In this document: positions 7,646 to 16,000 of the stretch, in pieces
Layout of the letters: each line of letters starts with the position of its first letter
How positions within the stretch are numbered: the first letter of the stretch is position 1
Origin: Cladosporium sp. IMV 00045
Taxonomy: Eukaryota > Ascomycota > Dothideomycetes > Cladosporiales > Cladosporiaceae
Length of the DNA: 16,690 nucleotides
Reading direction: 5' to 3'
Assembly (NCBI GenBank): GCA_001931905.2
Contig: MSJI02000821.1
Location: 34,487 to 51,176, forward strand
Program-made: the position numbers and the translations under genes
Notes under the pieces: model-generated
Told to the model about the DNA's origin: nothing
The model's input: the letters and a program-made list of their open reading frames with translations, nothing else
Databases searched by the model: none

Positions 7646-8365
7646 ATACATTGGCATTGCATTGCATGTGAAGGTTGATTGGGCATGTGTTCTTGTTTTT
7701 CTTGGTCTTTGCTGGTTTTCTTATCACGACGAAAATGTTCATAGACATGAGATGGAGGGAGTGGTTGATTTGTGCTTGCGTTCAGCGAACTTTTCCACAC
7801 AAAAAAGAAACAAACGAAAAGGAAACCGGATTTCATGATCATTCAACGCTACCTTACTGTTCTTCCTTCTTCTCATTCCATCGGGTGCTGGGTAGGGATG
7901 GTCTTTCTCGTGGATTTGTCGCTGACGGAAACAGATCTCTCATTCAAGGGTAGAGCACGAGAAAGGAGCCTCACACCTCACTCACGACCAGACGAAATGA
8001 ATCGAAACGAATTATCACATGGACTGTCGTCTCGTCACAGGGCAGGCGCAGGTTCCTTCCCGTTTCTCTCACTCGGTCCACTACCTACTGAGCCGCTCCT
8101 TCCCTCTCTCTCTCACTTGTCAGATGTCTGCAGCATGACAAGATCGCTCTTGCCCGTTCTTCCTCTCTCTTTGCCGACAAGCTCAATCAAACAAACTCTT
8201 CTCAACAAACACTCACCGGCGCCGGTCCAAACTACCTTACCTTACCTTAGCAGACTACTCGTCTTCAAAGCGGTACCGACGCGGCCACATCCCTACCACC
8301 AACTACCCACTCACCATCTCTACCTACCCACTGCGAATCTCACAACCACCTCACCCAAAAGAACA
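7646..8365 (+). other. Intergenic region: CPR6 3' UTR and upstream leader of the 8366 gene
   Basis: This 720 bp gap lies between two plus-strand genes. The left part is T-rich 3' UTR-like sequence. The right part (about 7960-8365) is pyrimidine-rich leader with (TACCT)3 at 8233-8247. The frame of the downstream gene stays open from 7772 and has upstream ATGs (for example 7997 and 8135), but its translation there is Leu/Ser/Pro-rich, as expected of translated CT-rich leader. I see no RNA gene. Confidence 0.55.
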
Positions 8366-10139
8366 ATGACCTCACCACCAACCACCACCACCTCCAGCAA
8401 CAACACCAACACACGGGCCCAAATGGCCCAGACAGCCCGTGACCAACAGCAGCACGCGAGCAAAGCAGACGGCCCTTCCACCTCCCCCACCGACCGCATC
8501 TCGCAGGAAAAATCCCTTTTCCTCTCCGACCTCGACGGCGGGATGGCTGCTGTGGTTGTTTCGACGCCGCCCTCGAGAAAGAAGCCGGGGGGATTCGAGC
8601 TGGGAGAGGCGAGTGAGGGGAAGATGGAGGTGCAGCAGCAGGGAGAAGGAGAGGAAGGCGGAGATGGGGACGATTGGATGCCTGTCACGCCGAAGGGGAG
8701 GAGGAGTCGTCTCGTCAGCAAGTCTGGTTCGCAGCCTAGCACGCCGGAGGGGAGGGAGAATCGTGTGTCGATGTCCGCGAAGGGATCGCAGCCGAACACG
8801 CCTGAGGGGAGAAAGAGTCTTGTTAGCAGGACCGGAGGAGAGCCTACCACGCCAGAATCAAAGGGGAAAGGTCGTCTGACCACGCAGACTGACAAGGACG
8901 CTGGAGCTGTGAAGTCGCCGCCGCCGTCTCCCTGGTCGCCGGGGAGGACTTATGCCCAGGTTCTGATGGGCGGTTCGCCTGCGAGGGTGGATTTGGAGAA
9001 GGCCAAGGAAAGGGCGCAGGGTATGGCTGTGCTTTTTGGTGGAGGGAGAGGGGTTGTTGCGGAGCCTGTGATTGGGAAGGGAGGGGAGGAGGGGGGCGAG
9101 AAAGAGGGTGGGGAGAAAGAGGGTGGGAATGTGGTGAAGGAGGAAAACGGGAGGGAGGAGGTTCGTTCGGATAGTGTTGAGACTGTTATCATTGTTGACA
9201 AGGAGGACTCGACGATTGGAGCGGGTGGCGATGATGGTGAGGAGAAGGAGAATTCGGAAGAGTCCTCCGCCGATGCTTCTGGAAAGCAAGGACAGGAAGA
9301 AGAGCGAGAACAGAAACAAGCGCAGCAAACCTTCGACCCCCCCAATGCCAGCACGACCGCATACCGCATCTCAACCACTACCGAGCAAGAACAGCCCGTG
9401 CTCGATCTGAACGCCAGGCCTGCCAATGCTGGAGATGCGGATGACGATAATAAGTCTGTTGCCTCTGATCAATCGAGCGTCTTCAGCGATGAGGAGAAGG
9501 ACGAAAACCAGGTCCAGTCCGGGGAGACTGCCACTGGGGAGAAGGTCTCGGGCCTTGTTGAAGTCGAAGTCAGCGAGGAAGAGATCAAGCTGCAAGACAT
9601 CCAGGGCGTAGACCCCCGTCTCTTCACCTACTGTAGCCTGCACAACGAGGTAAACCCCGGACCCTCCCCTTACCAACCTCCCAACCCCCCAAGACAAACC
9701 CCATCACTAACTCTTACCGACACAGATGATGGTCGACCAAACAACACACTCCACAAACCCCACCCTCCTCCTCCAAGCCGCCACACGCGCCCAAAACATC
9801 GCCCGCCACCTCCTCACCTCTCACGCCAAAAACGCCGACGTCCCGCTCGTCATGCGCGCGCACTCATGCCTGATTCTCGGGTGCTCGGACTCCGACGACT
9901 GTTTTGAGAGAATGCAGGAGGCCGTCGCGCTGATTCGGCAGGCGGGCGAGGAGGGCGCGATCGAGAGGGCGCAGGCGGAGCATATGTTGGAGGTTTGTGG
10001 GAGTGTTATGAGTGTCATGAGGGGGGAGGAGGGGGGGAAGTTGGAGGGGACGGGTGGGGGGAAGGGCGAGGATGGGGATGGGAGTGAGGAGAGTGAGGGT
10101 GAGGGTGAGGAGGGTGGTGAGGGTTATAGACTTCCTTGA
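8366..10139 (+). CDS. Unrecognised, largely disordered acidic protein with triplicated TPE motif and helical C-terminal region
   Basis: The coding sequence joins 8366-9649 and 9726-10139, giving 565 aa. I do not recognise the family. Residues 1-50 are Thr/Ser/Gln-rich. SLFLSDLDGGMAAVVVSTPP (50-69) looks like a short conserved motif. Residues 111-164 hold three copies of an 18-19 residue unit ending S/N/T-T-P-E. SPPPSPWSPGRTYAQVLMG (184-202) is another likely motif. Residues 235-320 are Glu/Gly/Lys low complexity. VDPRLFTYCSLHNE (415-428) leads across the intron into a probable alpha-helical segment, about 435-520 (LLLQAATRAQNIARHLL ... MLEVCGSVMSVM). The protein ends in a Gly/Glu tail. Many SP/TP sites suggest proline-directed phosphorylation. 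The start has A at -3; upstream in-frame ATGs exist but look like leader. Location and role are unknown. Confidence 0.75.
8696..8857 (+). repeat. Three imperfect coding repeats ending in TPE
   Basis: The units span residues 111-128, 129-147 and 148-164. Each begins with Gly-Arg, contains a basic/Ser stretch with Val-Ser, and ends P-x-T-P-E (Thr126, Thr145, Thr162). DNA similarity between units is partial, pointing to an old internal duplication. Each unit offers one TP site within a basic context. Confidence 0.75.
9650..9725 (+). other. Intron of the 8366 gene (76 nt)
   Basis: The donor is GTAAAC, the branch site is ACTAAC at 9706-9711 and the acceptor is ACACAG ending at 9725. It is a phase-0 intron joining CSLHNE to MMVDQTTHSTNP. 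The signals are clear even though the protein family is unknown. Confidence 0.88.
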
Positions 10140-10384
10140 GTTGAGGACGCGGTGAGAGCGCGGTTGGGATTGTGACGAAGCGGCGATTTGCGATGAAGGG
10201 TGAATTATGCGTTACCTTGCTGGGATTTCTGGTTTCGAGAAACACGGTATGGGTTTGGGAGAGGAGTGGTAATGTTGTAATGAACCGTGTCGTTGATAGA
10301 AAGCCGATGCCTGCTGGATTGGACTTGTCTTGCTTCAACAACCTTGTTTCGCATGTCGCAGGTTTTGATCGATGTCCTTTTGTC

Positions 10385-10390
10385 AATAAA
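10385..10390 (+). terminator. AATAAA poly(A) signal candidate for the 8366 gene
   Basis: A perfect AATAAA lies about 245 nt after the stop of the preceding gene and is followed by T-rich sequence. Fungal poly(A) signals are degenerate, so this is suggestive only. Confidence 0.35.
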
Positions 10391-10913
10391 GTCTTGTTTC
10401 ATCAGCAATTCTGTTTTTCAGATAATCTTTGTTGCGAGCAGTATGTCATGGGGATCGAATGGTGTGTTCTCAGGTAGACGTGATACCTTCTACTTCCTAG
10501 TATTAGCTGCTTGGTGAGGATTTCCTATTGATGAATCGTTGTCGACTGCCGAGTTGTCAGGATCATTAGGCGGCCAGACGGTGCTTGGAATCAGCGAGGC
10601 TACGTGAAAGAATTGCTCAGTGATTGATAGTCTTCTCCTTATCAATCAAACCTTTATGTATTGATTACTCAAGGCTGGCTGTGCCTCCTATCGGAAATGC
10701 GAGTCCCAAGTCATCAACCAGGTGGGGCTTTTGGTGGAGCATGCAAGCAAAGACCGCGTGACGCCGGATCCGCCTTGTTGATAGACGATGCATACTCACA
10801 CCATTGTTACTGCATTTGTCTTCACGATAAAACCTCTATGTTTAACTTCATCTTCAGATCTCACTTCTGAGAGATGAACTTCCCCTCCCGTCATTCCTAA
10901 GTATTACCATCCT

Positions 10914-10920
10914 TATAAAA
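10914..10920 (+). promoter_or_regulatory. TATA-like box TATAAAA close to the transporter start
   Basis: TATAAAA begins 28 nt before the ATG at 10942. If it acts as a TATA box at the usual distance, transcription would begin at or just after that ATG, leaving almost no leader or forcing use of Met40. It may equally be a chance match inside the 5' leader. Confidence 0.3.
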
Positions 10921-10941
10921 CGTCCTCTACTCCCAAGAGAC

Positions 10942-12282
10942 ATGGCCTTCCGCTCGCATCTGCACGCGGTCGCCAAACACAACCTCCAAACCCTGCGCGA
11001 TGCACCTCTGGCCGAACTGTCAGGCAGCCTTGGAGATCTCGGCACGCTGCTCCCCTTGATGATCGCCCTCAGCATCGGCGGCTCCATCGACCTGGCCAGC
11101 ACGCTCGTCTTCTCCGGCCTGGCCAACATCCTCACCGGCCTCGTCTTCGGCGTGCCCTTGCCCGTGCAACCCATGAAAGCCATAGCCGCCGTGGCCATCA
11201 GCCAGAAATTCAGCAAAGAAGAAACCGCCGCGGCTGGCTTGACCGTCTCCCTGGCAGTACTTGTCCTCAGCGTCACGGGCCTCCTTCACTGGCTGCACCG
11301 CGTCGTGCCCGTCCCCGTCGTCAAAGGAATCCATGGTCTCAGTCTGGCCATATCCGCGGGGACATCTCTAATCCAACCTCTGGCCTGGCACTCCCCACTC
11401 CTCGACAACAAACTCTGGGCCCTCGCGGCCTTCCTCCTCCTCATCCTCGCCACCCTCCTCCCCCGCGTCCCCTACGCCCTAGCAGTCTTCCTCCTCGGCC
11501 TGATCTTCGCCGCCACCCAAGTCACCTCCTCCCACAACCCAGGAGGCGGCCTCTGGCACCCCCACCCCGTCCTCCCCAGCAGAGAAGTCTGGCTCCCCAC
11601 CGCCCTCTCCGCCGCCCTCCCCCAGCTCCCCCTCACGACCCTCAACAGCATCCTAGCCGTAACCTCCCTGTCCGCGTCGCTCTTCCCCTCCTTTCCCCCA
11701 CCGCCCAGCACGACCTCGCTAGGCCTCTCCGTCGCCCTCTCAAACCTCCTCGCCTGCTGGTTTGGCGCCATGCCCGTGTGCCACGGCTCCGGCGGCCTGG
11801 CGGGCCAGTACCGCTTCGGCGCGCGGAGTGGCGCGAGCATCATTTTCCTCGGCTCTGTGAAGCTCCTCCTCGGCCTATTCGCCGGCGAAGCAGTCGTGCC
11901 GCTCCTAGCGAAGTTTCCCAAGAGCTTACTCGGCGTCATGGTCCTCGCTGCGGGCGTGGAGTTGGCCAAAGTGGGGCAGAGCGTGAGCGATTCGGCGGAT
12001 TTGTGGGCGCGGGCCGAGAGGGAGGTGGGTGTTGGTGGTGGTGATGAGGTTGATGGGGGGGTTTCCAGGGAGGAGGAGAAGAGGGCCTTGGTCGGGAGGG
12101 AGGGCAGGGAGAGGTGGATGGTCATGCTGGTCACGGCGGCGGGGTGTTTGGCTTTTAGGAATGATGCGGTGGGGTTTTTGGCCGGTTTGGCGTGGCATTA
12201 TGGGGCGGGGGTGAGGGGGTGTGAGGTTGAGGGGGGAGGGGGGGAGGTTGCTCGCGTAGGGTTGGGTTGGGCGGTGGAGTGA
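10942..12282 (+). CDS. MOT1-type molybdate transporter (SulP-related membrane protein)
   Basis: A single exon encodes 446 aa. The MOT1 family (SulP-related) moves molybdate across membranes for molybdenum cofactor synthesis, needed by nitrate reductase, sulfite oxidase and xanthine dehydrogenase. Family signatures are ELSGSLGDLGTLLPLMIALS (25-44), FGVPLPVQPMKAIAAVAIS (69-87) and MPVCHGSGGLAGQYRFGARS (277-296), the second and third being the conserved substrate-site regions. Hydrophobic segments recur through the chain, for example 155-193 and 299-345. A hydrophilic Gly/Glu/Arg loop at about 352-390 precedes the last hydrophobic stretch (392-420). The C-terminal tail is Gly-rich and ends GLGWAVE. 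I avoid the symbol MOT1 because in yeast it names an unrelated TBP regulator. Plasma-membrane versus vacuolar location cannot be told. The gene is convergent with SPT6. Confidence 0.9.
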   Translation: MAFRSHLHAVAKHNLQTLRDAPLAELSGSLGDLGTLLPLMIALSIGGSIDLASTLVFSGLANILTGLVFGVPLPVQPMKAIAAVAISQKFSKEETAAAGLTVSLAVLVLSVTGLLHWLHRVVPVPVVKGIHGLSLAISAGTSLIQPLAWHSPLLDNKLWALAAFLLLILATLLPRVPYALAVFLLGLIFAATQVTSSHNPGGGLWHPHPVLPSREVWLPTALSAALPQLPLTTLNSILAVTSLSASLFPSFPPPPSTTSLGLSVALSNLLACWFGAMPVCHGSGGLAGQYRFGARSGASIIFLGSVKLLLGLFAGEAVVPLLAKFPKSLLGVMVLAAGVELAKVGQSVSDSADLWARAEREVGVGGGDEVDGGVSREEEKRALVGREGRERWMVMLVTAAGCLAFRNDAVGFLAGLAWHYGAGVRGCEVEGGGGEVARVGLGWAVE

Positions 12283-13020
12283 GTTGGTAATCTAGAGTTG
12301 CATCTGGTGTTGGTTAGGCATGGACGTGGAGTGTGTCATGATGTCTCGACTGGGAAGACTGGACGATGTTGACGGTTGTGATGATGAGAATGCTTGGTCT
12401 TGATGACAAGCAGAAAAAGACCCCCCTCAAAGCACCAGCACATGAGTAGGACTACGTGTATTTGACCAGATAGAAAGTGATACCCCTCGCATCGCAATGC
12501 AACTGGCGCGCCAGCACTTCAGACGGCGAAACGAGACTCGATAGTTCGTCAAACCGAAGAGCATGGGACTCAAGACTGTTCTGACGCTGTCTTCACCGAT
12601 GAGAAAGAAAAAGATGCTGTGGTCAATTGATCGATCGAGCGCCAATACATCGTCTTCCATCACGAAACCTCCAGGAGGTGAGGATCACGAGGGCAAAAAT
12701 GAGATGATCGGACTCAGTAGGCTCGGCAAGGAATGGAATACACTTTCAAAATTTGGTTCTGTCTCTCGTCAATCCAAGGGAATTTCTTTTTTCTTTTCAG
12801 GCCGTGCTACGCCGAAAAAAAAAAAAAAAATAATAATAATAATACAAAACACAAAACACCCAAAGCCCTCCACAATTTTGTTTGCCCGCTTCATGCTCAG
12901 ACAAGACCCGAAAAGAAGAACACATATCAAACTGGTAAAAACACCATCCTTTCATCCAATCAAAAACCAGACTTCACCGTCTCTCCGCCCAACACCACCA
13001 ACCACCCCATCCCTCGCAAA
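12283..13020. other. Convergent 3' intergenic region between the transporter and SPT6
   Basis: This 738 bp gap should contain both 3' UTRs. The right half is A-rich on the plus strand, hence U-rich in the SPT6 transcript, and includes a poly(A)/(TAA) tract. The open frame crossing it is Lys/Asn/Pro-rich and follows the A-rich tract, so I do not call it a gene. No RNA gene is evident. Confidence 0.6.
12815..12843. repeat. A16 run followed by (TAA)4
   Basis: Sixteen A residues at 12815-12830 are followed by TAATAATAATAAT to 12843. In the SPT6 transcript this would be an AUU-rich stretch followed by a U run about 180 nt past the stop, possibly part of its 3' end signals. It is otherwise a plain simple repeat. 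Confidence 0.9.
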
Positions 13021-16000
13021 CTAACGACCATTAGCCCCCGCCCTCCTCGGCCCCGCCGCGCCATGGTTGGCGTGCAGGGTCTTGAAGCCGTTCTTCAGCG
13101 CCTGCATGTTGGGGTACTTGTTGCCCTGCAGCTCGAAACCCGAGGGGATGACTTTGGCGTTCCACACGACCGCTTTGGTCGCGTGGTCCTTCTTGAACAT
13201 CAGCATGAAGTAGCCCGGGTAGCTGGGGTTGAGGCAGAAGGCGTAGACGCTGCGCTTGCTGCCGTTGGCGAGCGCGTACGTGCCGAGCCATTCGTCTGGT
13301 GAGGGGTGTTAGTTTGGGAGGGTTCTTTGCGTTGAAGTAGGGATTTGGGTGGAGTAGGGGAAAGACTTACCGAGACCCTTGGGGTCGAGGTCTTGGAATT
13401 TCTCGTCGGCCATCATTTCGGTCACTTTCTTGGCCATGGCTTTGACGTGCAGGACGATCAACTCGTCAAGATCGCTGTAGCTGAATTTGCCTACGCGCAG
13501 GGTGCGACCGACGCTGTACTCGTTCTCCTTGTCGAGTTCGAACACGTCGATGTGCTGGTAGACGTTGTCGTGGACTTTCCAGGTGACCGCAAGGTGATCG
13601 TTGCCCTTGGACGAAGGACGGATGATGCAGTCGCCGCGGCCTTGGGGAGCGAGCTCGGCTTCGGCTTGGGAGGAGTTGTAGGGGCGGAACAGGGAGTGTT
13701 TGACGACACGCTGGATGCCGCGGTTGGCACTTTGCGTGGCGCGCTTCAGCTCGCGTTGATCGCGGGCTTCCTGGTCCTCGTCCCATTCGCCTATGAAGTG
13801 TTAGCAAAGTGTTTGAACGGCGAGTTTGTGTCATTGGAAACCTACCGTAATCGTGGTCCAGCTGTCGCCGGAAGGGATTCTTCATCTCAGAGTCTCGAAT
13901 CGTCAGCTGAGCAGAAAGCTTCTTGCGATCGAGATGCGTGATCTTCGCTCGGATAGTCTGATGAATAGACCAGATTTGTCTAGGCTCCATCTGGCTGTTG
14001 GTGACCTCGTCAGGGAACTCTGAACTAGAGATATTTCCATCGACGCCGCAGTCCAGCTTGACTTCAATGTAGTCGTTGGAGGTGCGTTTGACCTGGACCG
14101 GGATGATCATGCCCTCCTGCAGAGAATCTTGCGTCTCACCAGTCATCATGGTGAAGGTCTCATTCGACGACAAGAAGTTGAAGTTGCGCCTCAACTCCTC
14201 GAATGGGTTCTGCAGTTCTGCGCGGATAAGCTCGAGTGTTGCTCGCTTCTTCTGGCCGAACTTGGTCTCCAGCTGCTCCGCATATTCCTCCAAAAGAAGA
14301 TCGTTGACTTTGTCCTGTGCGTCATCTGCAACAAGTCTTCGAACGACGGCAGCTGGTCCGTTCTGATCAACCTCAGTCTTGATGTCTTCTTCGTCGAACT
14401 CAAGAGCATCTGCCGCGATCTTGCGAGCGATATCGTAGTCCTCGGGGTGAATTCTCGTATTATCGAGGTAATCCGTATCGTTCTCAGTTGCCTCGTATAC
14501 AACGTAGAGGAAGCTGACACAGTTGAGCCAGCACTTTGGTCCAACTGCCGCCTTGATGCCGTGCTCGGGGTCACCGACCAGCTGGTCTCTTGTGTTGACT
14601 TCGCCACCGGCCTGGTTGATGATCTTGAGCATCTGCGCAGCCTTGCGAGGCCCTAAGCCACTAACGTAGGGCAGCAGGTTGGCAGTTGCCCGGTCGTTGA
14701 CCGCATCGTTGATGTCAATACCGACAAGGTTCACCATATCGACCATTGCTGTCTCCAAAGCCTTGATGAGCTTGTCTTCAGGAAGGAGGTGTTGACTTGG
14801 GTCGAAGGTTATCGAGACGATGTCACGGCCAAGGGAAGCGTACTCCTTCATCGGGTTCTGCATGTACATCGCCAGGGCGATTGCATACCTAGTGAGAGGA
14901 GGCACGCTTGGGTGGTCCGTACTGGCACGTTCGGAGGTGTGGTAGAGACGGGCGACCTCATCGTTTATGATGCAGACCTCGAGCGGGTCTGACACCTCGC
15001 GGTCGTCATCGGGGTCCTCGTACGGTGTGCCTTGCAAGCCATGTCTCTCTACGATATCCTGCAGGTCCTTGTACAAACGACGAGTCTCGACAGACCAGCC
15101 CGAGACTGCAACGACGTCGGGCTTCCTGCGTTCCACGAGCTCGACAAATGGCGCGACATCCTTGCCGTCCGAGGTGTATCGCTCAGGGTTTCCGAGCCTC
15201 ATGTCGGTGAACTTGCCGTTCTCCAAAACACGGCCATTCTCATCGACATAGGCCCAGCAGATAGCATCAGCGCGGTTACCGGCGCCATTCGACAGAGCGA
15301 GCACGCGAGGTGTTGTACCCAGAACCATGCCCTTTGGCTTGTACGGTGCTTGGTCGAGCTTACTGCTGTAAGCTTCACGACAGTCATTAGCAATCTTGCC
15401 CTCGCACACGTTCCTCATGTGATCCTTCCAGCCCTTGGCAATTACGCGGTGGAGCTTGACGAAAGCTTGTTCGACAACCTCGCGACGCAGACTGTTCCAA
15501 GCATCCGCGACTTCTGAAAAGTTGTCCGATTCGATGCTCTTGGTCAGGTCGTCCAGGATGCGGCGCTCTCCCTGCAAGCGGACCTTGATCTCGATGAGAC
15601 CATCTTGCTCAGCCTTCAGCATGCGCAGGAAGAGGTCGGGCCGCGTGAAGAAGTTCCGGATCCCCTGGTTGCGAAGGTACTTGAATTCATAGTAAGGGTG
15701 CTCGGCGTCGATCTGTTTCTTGCCCTTGTCTGTTCGGACGGCATCGAAGACCATGTGTTGCACAAACATCTTTCGGAGGTGTCTTCTGATGCGGGGGTTT
15801 GTTGCGATCTCCTCGACAAACATTGCTCGAGCGGAGTGCAGCACCTCCTTTCCAGTCCTGTACTCAGGCTCCTGCACCAGGGTGTCGGCCATGTCGTCAG
15901 GCCTGACGTCGGGGTCCTCTGTGTAGTTCTTGCGGCCAATCTTGGAAGTGTTTTGCGCAAAGGCATCCGCTGTGATACCGAAGGCGCGCACAAGATGGTA

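Larger units (their letters stand above)
10140..10941 (+). promoter_or_regulatory. Intergenic region upstream of the molybdate transporter, with GATA-type sites
   Basis: This 802 bp gap holds the 3' UTR of the preceding gene and the transporter promoter. It contains a canonical AATAAA at 10385-10390. It has five WGATAR motifs: 10294-10299, 10420-10425, 10625-10630, 10639-10644 (reverse) and 10779-10784. GATA factors of the AreA/NIT2 type control nitrogen genes in filamentous ascomycetes. Their use here is inference. No protein or RNA gene is evident. Confidence 0.5.

Noticed and set aside
6485..7657. A 390-codon open frame antisense to the whole CPR6 gene
   Set aside because: It is a mirror of CPR6 codon bias: NNC-rich codons leave the opposite frame free of stops. 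Its translation is Leu/Val/Gly/Asp-rich with no family features.
10172..10477. Small plus-strand frame of 101 codons after the 8366 gene
   Set aside because: It lies in the presumed 3' UTR and includes the AATAAA signal. It has no signal peptide or motif to support it, though transcript data could change that.
12563..13024. Plus-strand frame in the transporter/SPT6 gap
   Set aside because: It is Lys/Pro/Thr-rich translation of A-rich 3' UTR, with no homology signal and no promoter evidence.
13466..13790. Read-through Arg/Pro-rich tail of SPT6 as a novel C-terminal domain
   Set aside because: It appears only if the 55-nt intron at 13791-13845 is retained. Splicing restores the tandem SH2 sequence in another frame.
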